Below, piece by piece: positions 33,644-45,815 of a stretch of DNA of 52,255 bases; position 1 is the stretch's first letter, and every line of letters begins with the position of its first letter. Under the pieces are notes generated by a model. That model was not told the DNA's origin. It was given only the letters and a program-made list of their open reading frames with translations, and ran no database searches. The position numbers and the translations under genes were made by a program. Source of the DNA: Neelides folsomi (Eukaryota; Arthropoda; Collembola; Neelipleona; Neelidae); the NCBI GenBank assembly GCA_034687125.1, contig JAQGBZ010000407.1, positions 1 to 52,255 of the forward strand, written 5' to 3'.

Positions 33644-35139
33644 ATGAACCTTTTCTATATTGCTTTAATTGGAGCAATTGCTGTCTCTTCTGCTTCAGCA
33701 GGTAAGAAGTTTTAGCATTTGGGTTTAAACTAAACTATTTGAATAAAAATATTTTGTCAATTTATTTACATTTTTACATTATAATGTAATTTGAAACATT
33801 ATTAGGATATACTGGTCCAACAAATGCTGCTGGGGTTGCTCTGATTAAAGAGTTTGAAGGATGGTTTCCAAACTTTTACACTGACCCTGTTGTAAGTAAA
33901 TTCATTCACTACTAATATGATTTGAGTCTTTGAGCATGTAAATGTAATATTGTATTTATAAATATAAATGTTTTACATAACCATTTATATACAATAATAA
34001 TCAAATACTGGGATCCAAAGGCTATGTTTACTTAAAATATTTAATTGTAAATAGGGAATTCGAACAATTGGGTATGGTCATGCTTGTCATGTTTGGGATT
34101 GTTCTATTCCACTCAACGGGCTTTATTATCCTCCAATGACCGAAGCACAAGGAACGGCTCTTCTCAAGTCAGATTTGGCTTATCCAGGAAGGTAAGAAAG
34201 ATCTTTACATTTTTGTAGTTTTTATATTATAAAAATTTTATTGATATTATAAGTATTATTGTGTCATCATTAATGATCGTGCATGAGAATTAATGTTAAA
34301 TTGAATTCAGATATGAGAAATGTGTGGCGGCTCAAGTTACATGGGGAAATCTGAATGAAAATCCGCCCTCGCATCTTTTGTTTTCAATCTTGGATGTGGA
34401 AATTTTCAAACTTCAACTCTTCTGAGGCTCCTCAATCAAGGAGGTATAAACTTATTTAATAATTTGAATATTAAATAATTGAAACAAATAATTTGTAATA
34501 TTTTTATTTTCATATTGTTAAATAATTCAAAGATGTCATCGGAGCTTCAAAGGAATTTGGCAAATGGATTAATGCTGGAGGTCAACCTTTGCCTGGACTC
34601 ATCAGACGGCGTGAAGCTGAAAGAGTTCTCTTCTGCTCCGGTGGAGGTAAAATTATTGTATACATATTTAGTCTTGAAAAAATATTAAAAATGGCAAGGA
34701 TCAATTTAGTCAATGCACTATCCTATAACCATAAAATACTAATTAACTTTTCTTATAGCATGCAGCACTGGGTGTGCCGGGACTGTGACTGCTGATTCTC
34801 TCAATATTCGAAAAGAGCCCAACTCTTCAAGCGCCATAATGGGATCTTTGTCACAGGTAATTTAATATAAATAAATAAAATAAAACTCGTTTAGCCGATT
34901 TCATAATAAACTATGCATAAAATATTCTAATGTTTGTGCACAGTGGAGATTGTAGTGATTAATTTTATGAATGCTATAAAATCTTTTCATTTTCCCAGGG
35001 AGCGAGGGTTGACATCAACTCGAGGGTGACTGGAACTCCAGTGAGTGGAAACTCTCATTGGTTCCATGTTGGAGCTGGCTACGTTTCTGCCTACTACATC
35101 ACCATTACTTCTTCAAGCCACTCTTGGTGTGCGAAGTAA
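33644..35139 (+). pseudogene. phage-type (GH24) lysozyme with C-terminal SH3b domain, frameshifted
   Basis: Would cleave peptidoglycan outside the cell. Exons: 33644-33701, 33806-33891, 34055-34191, 34311-34443, 34533-34646, 34759-34856, 34999-35139. The signal peptide is MNLFYIALIGAIAVSSASA. The catalytic triad of T4-type lysozymes is intact with exact spacing: Glu37 (KEFEGW), Asp46 (YTDPVG), Thr52 (TIGYGH). A linker and a bacterial-type SH3b domain follow (LNIRKEPNSSS to SSHSWCAK). Exon 4 is 133 nt where the phase requires length 2 mod 3: upstream sequence reads TWGNLNEN in one frame, downstream reads [13 protein letters not shown] in another, with a break near 34360-34365 and a stop at 34423-34425. 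No splice site can repair it. It may be a real null allele or a sequence error. Introns show it is eukaryotic, not contamination. All other junctions are in phase. Confidence 0.85.
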
Positions 35140-36572
35140 AAGAGCTGAACAACCATCGCCACTCAGCTTTCCCAATCAATATCTATTTATCCATTAATAA
35201 CTTTGAGTTCATATCATGGATTATGCAAGAATTACTTAAAAACAACTCAAAATACACTAATTTTTAAATGGCTGATTAAGATTACAATTTGTGTAATTGG
35301 CATGTTTTGTGAATTTTATCCATAAATGCTTTGTTATGATGTGTAAGATTATCTTATTGATAAATTGTAAAATTGAAAACAAAAACGATATAAGAAATGA
35401 TTTGCCAAAATTTCAATCCTATAAATAGTTTGATTTCACCATTTTAAGTGATAACTCTTCATTCTGTCATTTGCCACTCTTACGATAAAGTTGTCTTTTA
35501 TATAATCAATGGAAAACTTTTAAATCCTTATTATAATTTCAAAGAACTGGCGATTCCCAGTTGCCTCATAGACATCTAAATTGTATAGGAGAAACTGTCA
35601 ACAAGAGCGTCGTACATTGGGAAAAGTAAGTAGTCAAGATTTTTCAACTCTCATGTAAATGATGATGAGGATGAACGTGACATGCACCATAACCCACATC
35701 CAAATATTGATAATCCCTCACCACACATTTAATGTAAATATGTTTGATAAGAACTCAATCTTACTTGTAAATTCTAGATTCTCTCTGTGTTTAGTCCTTG
35801 TTAATATAATCCTTTCCCTTCTGTGTTCTGACTTTATGAAGTTCCTATTCAACTCGTGCCTTTACCAATTACCTTTTCTCCTCCCTTAAATCACCACATG
35901 ATCACATTGATATATCTTAAAGTATAATATTAGTTTATATAATACAGACTACTATATATAATGAATATACAGACAATATGGGGGTATATAATGAAATGAA
36001 CGTTATTAGCACTGACAATGAGTAGTATTGCATATAATCAGAGATACAGATATTATAGGTCGATATAGGTCATCATGTCTTGAATATTCCGGTTGAAAAT
36101 TTAGCCATTAGTGAAATTGAGAATTATGAGCTTTTTAGCACCCCCACTTTCGTGTATGTAATAAAAGTAATAAGAGAACCATTCTCGCATCCGATCTTTT
36201 GTGGATCTTTATAAAAGCATAGTTTTTGGACATTACACCCTGAAAAGCTACTGATACAAACTCGTCGTCAGTATATCTGATTATGGTTCTAAAGAATCTC
36301 TATTTATTATAAACAACCTCCTAACATGGAGGGTGGTGAGATAGAAAAAGTTTTGATATAATGAGGATTTGGTTAGGGAGCTCCAGATCAACATCCACAT
36401 ATGATATTTGACAGGAACTGAGGGAGCCGAAAGTGACCAAGTTGTGTGGGGCTGATTGGAGTTGGGGGCAGGGGCTCAAAATATCCTCTTGATATTCCTT
36501 ATCACTCCCTTGACCTCCAGGGCGAAGTTTAAACCTCCAAAGAGTGAATCAGTTGAAGAGATTGAGTTGGCC
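35140..36572. other. intergenic region before MsrB
   Basis: AT-rich to about 36350, then more GC-rich before the MsrB start. No recognisable gene, RNA or repeat. Confidence 0.55.
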
Positions 36573-37677
36573 ATGTCGAAGCTCGTGAGCATTTTGTGTC
36601 GGGGTCCGGGCGTCCTCGCGGCTCTCCGCAACCCTCCCGTCTACCGAGGATCCCTCAGACGACTTTACAAAGGTCACGAGCCCCCTTTTATTGGATCACC
36701 CTCATTCATTTCAATTAGCCCTTGTATTGAGAGCTGGTTTGAATTGAGGATTTGAATTGAGCAGGGGCGTCCCTTCGCAGTTCCCAAAACGATCCCAAAT
36801 TCGATCCGAAGGCCTGTTCCAACGAGGAATGGGCAAAGCGGCTCAGCCCCGAATCCTACTTTTGTACAAGGGAAGGAGGGACCGAGGCGGTAAAATTGCT
36901 CATTCATTTAATTACCCTTCTACATGTGATCCTTCCCCTTAGGCCTTCACTGGGAAGTTCCTGAAGCACACGGAGGAAGGAGTGAGGAACCTTTACTTTA
37001 ATAACACCCCAAATCCCATCTTTTAATCATACAAATTATTTCTCTCAGATCTACTCCTGCGTCTGCTGTGAAAATGAATTATTCTCGTATGTAAATCCTT
37101 ATTTGTTCACACTCAACACTTTTTCACTTTCATTCTTATCATGTACATATAAAATTTACAATGATCCCCAATTTAATATGGTGAAAGGCTTAAACCTAAT
37201 CCGTTCATAAATACAAAGATTGAAAATTCCTCTTGATAGGAAACATACCCTTATTTAGCCTGTTGAATGTTTGGAATTTATTTTTATGAATTTATTTATG
37301 AAAATATTGTGGATATTATTTACATATGGTGGTTTGATTAACGATAGGTCAAAATCAAAATATGATTCTGGCTCCGGTTGGCCGTCCTTCAACGATGAGC
37401 TGAAAAACGAAGAGAAGAAGGACTATGGAATCCTTCGGCGAAAGGACGTTTCCCATGGGATGGTCAGGATCGAAGCCCTTTGTAAGAAGGTGTGTTGAAA
37501 TGGAGAGTAAATAGCCATTATAAATGTTAATAATCCCTTCTCAACCACCGTGGTAATTGTTGTTTGCAGTGCAATGGGCACTTGGGACATGTCTTCGAAG
37601 ACGGCCCGGCCCCTGAAGGACTCCGCTTCTCAATCAACTCCGCGTCCCTCAAGTTCAAACCCAAGAAGCTGTCGTAG
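36573..37677 (+). CDS. MsrB: MsrB-family methionine-R-sulfoxide reductase with Ser at the catalytic position
   Basis: Family role: thioredoxin-dependent repair of methionine-R-sulfoxide. Exons: 36573-36672, 36765-36889, 36943-36981, 37049-37086, 37348-37489, 37570-37677; 183 aa. A basic N-terminal extension ([19 protein letters not shown]) suggests mitochondrial import. The fold motifs are complete: [19 protein letters not shown], both zinc pairs (Cys92/Cys95 in CVCC, Cys146/Cys149 in CKKC), [22 protein letters not shown] and SASLKFKPK. The catalytic Cys (Sec in MsrB1) of the RFC-INS motif is replaced: the sequence reads RFSINS, Ser169, codon TCA at 37630-37632. The [11 protein letters not shown] loop also lacks the resolving Cys of some MsrB types. 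Activity should be very weak unless Ser is a sequencing error. The ATG at 36573 is the best start for the presequence. Confidence 0.92.
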
Positions 37678-39136
37678 GGGAAATGATTGTGAATAAAAGG
37701 GAGATGAGGGGATGATAAATGGAAAGGCGAGTGAAAGGCTTAAAGCCTCCTCTTTTAGCGCCCAACATCCTAATTGAGATTGATGAAGGGAGAGCGGCGA
37801 TGACTTTATCCTCATGATTTATCGTCCACCCTGCTGTGTGAACCAGCTTGCGAAAAAATTATAGCCTCATCTCAACACCCCCTTCGGCCCCCATCGATCC
37901 GCTAAATAGGCATATAAATATATTAAGAGCGAGGGAGAGAGCTCAGGAACACCTGTGAAATTTCCACCCTCCAATTAAGATCGTTTACGATAATTGATTC
38001 TCATTTCAGTCCATTCTCCGAGGGTCGTAAATACATAAATAATAATCCGATTTCCCTCTCTAAACGCTCCTCAAAAAAGCATGAAGTTTCCACATGAGTT
38101 GGATGAGTTACCAAAGCCCTCTTATCTCTTTTTTCATTTCCTTGTTAGACATGATTCACACGATCAACTACACGAGTTTCTTCCTCTCCATATGTTTCCA
38201 ATCTCATCGCATTTAATCTTTCACTCACCCTCTCAAAGTGTTCAATTTCTGAATTATTGATCCGGATTTGCTTCATACCTATAATTCACAATAGTAGGAA
38301 ATTCATTCTAAATGTTATTTTTAATTATCTGTATTATCTTTCTTATCATTCCTTATTCAGTCCTTCTCATAAAAGTAAAATCGGTAAGAAATTACTGCAA
38401 ATTATTAAAAATTCATTTGTCATTTTATTAATTATATCTGGTTCATGAAGTTTTATCATTTTACGCATTTGGGCCTAATTGATCAATATCACGAAAATCA
38501 TCTTTTGTATAAAATCATATTTATATTCATGAATTTCACATGTTAACAATTTTGGAATGGATTTTGGTTAAGGTTTAAGTATCAGCCTTGAGACCCTTCT
38601 TAAGATGGACTGGAACAATAATAGTTTGAGTTTAACTACTCCCCGATTTACGATGACAGGGTAATGAGGGATCGTGGGAAAGGCGACAGCCAGCCCGAAC
38701 TGCCAGGCACCAGCTCAATTAAAGGGTAATCCAGCAAAGTAAATGATTTGGGGAGAGGGACACTTTTCTCCCCTCATGAATCCCAATGCGACCAAAGGCC
38801 CAACACACCGCATCCCACACAATCACACAACCCTGGGCAAATAACATATCCCGAGTCTCTCTTGGTGATCCAGAGAAGCGAAGTGGAAAGTGCTAACTGC
38901 TCACTTCTTTCTCTTCTGGTCCCCGATCGGTCATCGAGGTGGAAATGAGATAGTGGCCAATGACCAGAGATACGCCAGTGCCAAATGGCTCCATTCCATC
39001 CTATTCCCAGCCCAGCTCCACCACATATGAACTTCTGTATGTAGTAGTATGCAGGGAGGAGACGACGTAATCGGATTCATGATCCATTTTGAAGGACAAG
39101 AATTGGTTTATGTGACAGGTCAATGGAGCCACCGCA
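37678..39136. other. intergenic region between convergent MsrB and vnd
   Basis: The MsrB poly(A) signal AATAAA is at 37692-37697, 14 nt after the stop. The remainder shows no gene. The block at about 38640-39060 is more GC-rich and could be regulatory DNA of vnd. Confidence 0.5.
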
Positions 39137-39142
39137 TTTATT
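39137..39142 (-). terminator. poly(A) signal of vnd
   Basis: AATAAA on the minus strand about 48 nt past the vnd stop, giving a very short 3'UTR. Confidence 0.55.
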
Positions 39143-39189
39143 TTTTGTACATGAAATTTTACATTTGAGGGTGGTTGATATGCGGGGGT

Positions 39190-42100
39190 CTACCACCACC
39201 TCGGCGGTAGAGCGTAGTGATGCGGCGGAGGAATGTCGGGCGGGAGGGTGAGCGGGAGGTGGAGCGGGAAGTCGAAGGAAGGCGGTTTGGGCTGGCAGGG
39301 TTTTCCGTCTCGGACCAGCACGGGCACGGCGACTCTTCTCGGGGAGGGCGAAGGACTCGGGCCGCGTTCTCGTCCGGCACGCCCCAACAGCTCGAACAAC
39401 TCCTCGTTCCCTCCATGCTGCTGGTGATGTTGCTGTCTAGACAAAATAATCCACACGTCACTTTTAACAGTTTCAAACTCACGAATAACGTCTTGTTGGA
39501 CAATAAATACAAACTGATATGGCATTTTATACCTAGTAGTACTTTAGAAGAAAAGAAAACATCTTTTACAAATCTGGGCATTGGACAGTGAAAAATTCTG
39601 TACTTTAGGATGCTACAACAAATATTAAGAATACTAATACTATACGGTATAGTCTATACCTATAGAATACACATTTCAAAAGAAAAATGAAATGATGTTT
39701 CAAACATTTTTTCAAAGTTCTATGAACCCGTTATTAAGATTGGTATATTCCTTACATACCAAAATACTAAGCATGTTTATAGGGAATTTAGGTGTTTGTG
39801 CTAAAGGAATAATTTTTTGTGTTTATTACAAGAAAGAATTATGTATTTCATACATACAAAAGGTTAAATTGTAAAAGGTGAGGATTATGCACTCATACAT
39901 GAATGTCATGAATACGTGACATGCCCTCATTGGGGTTCATTCATTCCTATGCATTTGAAGTATGGAAATAGCTTGTGAATAAATGGGTGAATAAATGTAA
40001 AGGAAAAGATTTTGTAGAGAAATGGACCGTTTTGATTTTGTACCTTTTAGTCTTGTAACGATGATTCTGGAACCAAATCTTGACCTGGGTGGGAGTGAGT
40101 CTGATGATCGAAGCAAGATGTTCTCGCTCAGGAGCTGACAAATATCGTTGCTGACGAAACCGCCGCTCCAGCTCATAAGTTTGTGTCTTTGAGAACAAAA
40201 CCCTTCTCTTTCTCTTTTTTCCTCCAGAGTGTCCCGTGATGGAAGGTGTTCCAAGGGGCACATTGCTCGATGAGCTTCCGGCTGATAAAAGCGGAGCCGC
40301 AGTTTCCTTCTTGATCTCTGCTGTAGAGGAGTCGGCAGGGACGATGTCAGGGCTGGGCCTTTTAGCCGGTTGGATTTCCTTCTGGTCGGCGCTCGATGAA
40401 GTGGAATCGGGGCTGAGAAGGGGAGCCGGGCTGCCCTCGAGATCTGAAATCGGACCACCGGTCGATTAAACACGTAAAAAGCCAGTTGACCCTGAATGAC
40501 TCTGATAAGGGCACATCATCCCCATCAAAAAAATCCCCATTGGTATCATTGGATGGCTTTCCTCTTACTTACATTACAAGCTTAGATTACATAGTTGAAT
40601 TGGGTGGGGGACATCAAAGAGACAGGAAATTCATTGTGGTGGGGGCTACCTGCGGCCGCGGACACTTGGCCCCTTTTCATTCTCCCAGTATTTACACAGG
40701 AAACGAAACTGGCCATCAATTTGTCAAGACGTACAGGAAATGGACGCCTACCTTGGGAGTCAAAGGAGGTTTGGGTGCTCCTTTGACTCCTTTTGGGATT
40801 GAGACTGAGGGCACTCGAAAGAGAGAAGAAAGGGAGGCGGAGGAAGGGGTTCGCCCGCCCTAAGATTGATAGGTTTTACTCAACAGAGTCAGGCGGACAA
40901 AGCCCGTCCCGCCTCCTTTCTCCTTCTTTCCGCTTCCGATTTTTCTTGGCACAACTTTCCTCTTCAAATATTGACTCGATTGGGCCGGTGGGAGCCAAAT
41001 TTCGTCCTCGGTCGGGGCGGATTGGGAAATGGGAGTGGAGAGAAGGGAGGCTGTGAAACGGCAGAGTGGACAGAGTGGGCACACGCCTTTGTGGGCCGTG
41101 GAGACAATGGGAGGGTCGTTGGGTGTTGGAGTCATCGGCTCCCTGCCGCGTCTCAAACAGTCTTTGGAAGACCGTATTATGACCTGTCCTCCCAAATTGG
41201 TCCGAAGTAGCACCTCGGGGATACAACTTATTGCTCGCCTTCCGCTCCCATCAAATATCCCTTTTATTGCCAAAGCACAAAGAGACATTCAGCTCGTCCG
41301 CGTCACTCACGGGAACGGAATTTTATGGGAGAAAGACAGCTAATCAAATTCCGAGTGTCAGAGAACCGACTTTACTTTGGTCATCAAACACAGTGGAAAT
41401 ACAATGTAATGTGGCCCATATAAAGCCATGGGATGCTCTATCATTCTATCTTGCTGTGTTGGAGTATGCACGTAAGAGTCTGTAGTTACATAAGAAAATA
41501 ATACGGATAGTTACAATGTAGATCCATTGCGCATTGTACTATGCGAGATTGAATGTGAGCCTCTGAGATTTTGATCGAAGTAAAGCAGAGGGAGGAAGAA
41601 CGTGAAGAGTTTGAGGATCTGGAATAGCTCTCGAGGACGAGATCGAGGTCGAGTGAACAGAGTGGAGCTCCGGCCGTAAATAATGAATAAAGAGGAAGAG
41701 GTAATTGAGGAATCAGCAAATTGAGTCGCGGGTCGAAATGAGTCGGAAGAGCCGGGAGGGTTAAAAAAGCGGGTGGAAGGCCGGAGAGGGTCGAGAGGAC
41801 TTCGAGAGGAAACAAACGATCTGGAGTGGAATCCTCATAATTTATCCAAAGAGCCCCATTCGAGTGCGGAAGTTCGCCTATAAACATCTCTCCCTCGGTC
41901 TTTGCTCAGCACAACTTTCCCCTCATTTTCATGCATAACCAGAGTCGTTTGGGAAGCGAAGACGGTTCCCGTCCCGGCCCTTTGTCCTCCACTGGGGCGG
42001 GAGAGAAGGTAGCCTTATGTAATCACATTAAAAAGCCCCCTTTCCCATTGACGGTCGATTAGGGAGGGAATGGCCGGCGGAGAATGAGGAATTACACGGT

Positions 42101-43898
42101 CCCTGCACAATCAAAGTCCCAGGGTTTTGTGCTCGGGCCGAGGCGTCAATCCGCCCATGTAACAACCTCGTGTAATGCAATCCGACCACAAATAAAATCT
42201 TGTCACGCCTCGGCCACTCCGCCCCTTTCGGCCCCTCGGCAAACATCGGTTCAACTTGTCTGGGCTCTGGGCCCTAACATGGATCCGGGAATGGATGGTA
42301 TTATGCGGAGGGAGATCGGAAATCCTGCACTCAGGGCCCTTCCTCCGGGATGAGTCAAGATCCAGGTGCGAAGTAATGAAAAGATCGATGTAACGAGAGT
42401 GGAATTGATAGCCGTCGCTAGAGTAATGAGGATGGATGGGGCCCATATTGGGCGTGGGCTAACAAGCCATTTCACTTTCGAGCACCGCAGGAGTCCTCAA
42501 TATTGGGAGCCGGGTAATTCGGAGCGCGAGACAATGATGGAGCATTTTTAATATCCAAGAATCTGAATGGGGCGGGGAGGGCGGCGGCGGGCAAATATGA
42601 ATTAGGAAACTGACGGGCGAGTGGATTAATTGAATGGAATGGTCGGGAAGTCGGACGGGGACGGAAGGAAGGCGGAAGTGGAAACGTTAGTTATTCCCCT
42701 TTGTCCTCCCGCTCTTTGAGAAGGAACAGAAAGTTTTCTCCCCTGCTCATCACCTCCTATAATGGAACCACGAAAGAAGACCCCGCTCTAATTTACCCAT
42801 TACCCTTACCCATTATCCCACAGCCCCAAATTACACTTTCACACTCAATAAGCCAACCCGCTGTGGACAAACTCCATCCCCATCACTCAAAATAAATATC
42901 CTCCGACTCATTACATAAACATGAATAAAAATCAACACAAAAATGAATTGTGCACATACCAATATAAATACTAATGCATATTACGATATATCATATGTGC
43001 AGTACTGATATGCCCAGGATAAGTATTAAATACATTAGGTATGTAGCTCTACGTTGGTATATCATACATTATTAGTATGTAAATATGAATGAATAAGAAA
43101 GGATTATTTGTGCACAATTCTTATCGCCCTCATCACAATCATCGATTTTCTCATCATGTTTTTGAGGGATTAAAAAGAGCTAGAGGGCAAAAAGAAGGCT
43201 GTCCAGCCTTCGCTACTTAAACGATATTAATGGTTTGTTTAGGGGATAAAAAATGAGAGTGAGAGTTGAATGGGAGGGATTTGAGATCTCTCGGCGGGCT
43301 GAATGGCCATCCCGCACCTGTCACCAAACCCCGGCGGGCGGAGAAGAAGACAAAAAAAAGAAGAGGAGACATCTTGAAAGAATTTTGACATCTTTCCGGC
43401 TCGGCAAAACAAAGGTTTGTCTGAGAGAAGGGGAAAAAACCTCGGAAGTCTCCTGTCACGACTGCCGAAACACCCGCCGCGGCCACCCTCAAAGTCAAAA
43501 ATTCTGAGATGAAACCTCAGATGAATCATTGCGTGTTGACCACACATCGAGGTGATAAACGACTCATCACATTTCACATCAAACATTCTTTCATAAATTC
43601 ACAACCAAGCTGCGTAATGGTTGCTTGTTGGTATAATGGTCGGGAAATTGGGATGATAGTACTTTCGTGTTAGAAGATATTGAGGAGTTGCATGTGGGGG
43701 GAAGAAGTCTCTAATTTCCTGACGTGTTCATTCCGCTCACTCACCTTGGTCGGAAGGCGGAAACCGGGGAAGGTCTTCGGGTAGAAACTGCCCCGAACTT
43801 CCTGCTTTGTTCTCGGGGAGGTCGAGAATGTCCCGGACGTTGAAACCCGACGGCTTGGTGAGCCCGGAAGCTGCCGCACCCATCATTCTCATCTCCAT
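39190..43898 (-). CDS. vnd: NK2-class homeobox transcription factor (vnd/NKX2.2)
   Basis: Ventral neuroectoderm specifier. Exons in transcription order: 43745-43898, 40044-40443, 39190-39436; 266 aa from the internal start. The TN/eh1 repressor motif is near the N-terminus ([13 protein letters not shown]), and the homeodomain is at about 128-187. The homeodomain is vnd-type ([33 protein letters not shown]) with the NK2 hallmark Tyr at position 54 (Tyr181). The NK2-specific domain is [18 protein letters not shown] proline-rich tail ends PPRWW, like the Trp-rich end of NK2.2. The start at 43898 lies four bases after an acceptor (cttttag), so an upstream exon exists. A phase-compatible coding candidate is at 45769-45815. 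The protein is far shorter than Drosophila Vnd and close to vertebrate NKX2.2 (273 aa). Confidence 0.95.
40444..43744 (-). other. vnd: 3.3-kb GC-rich first intron of vnd
   Basis: Unlike the AT-rich introns elsewhere, 40600-42700 is GC-rich with overlapping long open frames on both strands that show no family. Such islands in a developmental gene fit conserved regulatory DNA, but no specific enhancer can be identified by eye. Confidence 0.45.
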
Positions 43899-45768
43899 CA
43901 GCCTAAAGGAACAAAAAGGATCATGTTTCCAATTCCCCTCTTCTGAAACTCCCAACTTATATAATTATGTATTTCATACCTACTATCTTGTTTAATACAC
44001 TTAGGCTACAATAAATTTTTGATAGAATATAATTTGGATACAATCATTACAATATTCACTTAGGTATGTAATCATGAAGAACAATGATCATCCCAAAGAA
44101 CATTTAAGTAGAAGAAGCACGGCGTGAAGTGAAAGGGTGGAAATTAGCTTAAAGTGGTCCTTGGGCTCTTTTCTGTCCCGCTCTCACAGGAGCAACATTC
44201 ATGGTTAATTGCTGCTCTTAAAACTCTTCAAAATCAATCAAGGATCAATGAAAACAACTGTGTGAGGATCTGCTGGAAGCGTCGATGTTAATCGTAGGGA
44301 TCCGTGATCGAAGACTTGGGAGCCGAAACCTGCTCTTGAGTAAAAACAGAGTAAAAACAAAGTAAAAACTGAGGGCTCTGCAGATCCCCACACGCTGTAA
44401 CGAGTGTGAATGGGCAAAGGGCCGTCAGGACTCATCTTGGTCCGGCCTCTAATAAGTATGATTTGGTGGAAATGATGGGGTTGGCCTGCAACTCAAGTTT
44501 TAATTGCAGGAGGGCGACGCGGAGGGGCAGCTGGAGAACCAACCTTCGACCGCTCCTCCACTTATCAGATCAAACCTAATTATTTAGCACGGATTGGCCT
44601 GATTGACGGATGTCAAGTGTTTCCCTCACATCCATTATTATTCTATCAAGGAGGGAGGGTCGGATCGACATTCCTCCCTCGTCCTACCGGAACGAAGAGA
44701 AGGAGAGAACTAATAAGCGGAAAGTGAAGAGACTCAATTCACAAATAAAACTACTTGTTACCCCTCGCCCTCTCAAACTTCACCCTCGTCAGCACAAACT
44801 TTACTTCTACCAGAAAATCCTTCATTTTACTAAACTCACAAACTCCACTCATGCAATGGACCCAAATACATACCAGTAGTTTTTATATCAAAGTGGATCT
44901 TTTCTATAAAAGCGATACTTTTATACTACTAAAGTATATCTTTGTTGAGTAAAAATGTATTTAACTTTCGTATAGTCTTAACGAGAAAATTACTCATCTG
45001 TACTTGTTTAGAATGCAATAAGCAATAGCTTATAGCTTTATAATTTATACTTTAACTTTGTATTAATTCCCACTAATTTATATATATGAAAGCTGATTCT
45101 TTTATTGATAATGAAAGTGTAAATTAAAAACAATTATACTTGACGGATTTTAGTTGCATAAGATAAATACTTATGTAAATGAAAAACTTTGTAAAAATGT
45201 TTCTTAAAGTCAGCGTTATGAAAAGATAACTTCATGAAAAGATACAAATTCTTTCATCTATACGTTAAATCTCTGCTTACTAAAATCCTTATTTTTACTT
45301 TTAATACTTTTCAGGATGTAAATGATAGATTAGATGTTTTACAAAAAATGAAATCACACATAAGAAATATCTGATAGCTTCAACAAAGTCTAATTACTCC
45401 TCATTACTAGCAATTATAAAGTTTATAAAAATGAATCTCTGCTTAAAAATAATTAAACTAATGCACTTTATAAAGATTTCTGATCAAAATTCCAATGAGG
45501 ATATATTTATGTAAAAACAATAAAAATAAATGAATTTATATAAACTCTGAGAAAACCTCTAATGAAAATCTGAGAAAAAAGAAAATTTTTTAATGGAGAT
45601 CATAAAAAGATTGCAGATGATATGAAAAGTGATATAAAAAGGGCTTACATTCTCCAGTAGGCTTGAGGGGGTGAGTGAAACAAATGATTTGAAGTGGGAC
45701 TTGTCGGATTTGCAGCTCCGAGAAGAAGCCAAGCAGCCCGGGCGGCCGCCGCACTGTGCATCAAATAC
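43899..45768 (-). other. putative 5' intron of vnd
   Basis: Separates the candidate upstream exon from the exon with the TN motif. It is AT-rich at 44880-45640, with many T/A runs. No other gene was recognised. Confidence 0.4.
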
Positions 45769-45815
45769 CTTTCACTTTGTTCAGGGAATTTGTCCTTCCG
45801 CGGGGACTGAGCCAT
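45769..45815 (-). other. vnd: candidate first coding exon of vnd
   Basis: Minus-strand ATG in good context (gtcgacATGG) opens MAQSPRKDKFPEQSE and ends in a GT donor (AG|gtattt) at phase 2. The acceptor before 43902 needs exactly phase 2 to read on (R-L-M-E-M-R-M-M-G). It sits in a GC-rich island, as expected of a promoter. The linkage is inference. Confidence 0.45.

Noticed and set aside
39159..39591. Long open frames on both strands at 39159-39591
   Set aside because: Alternate frames of the GC-rich last vnd exon, which is in the NK2-specific-domain frame.
40486..42475. Several 75-140-codon frames in the vnd intron
   Set aside because: Overlap each other on both strands, differ in frame and match no domain; expected in GC-rich DNA with few stops.
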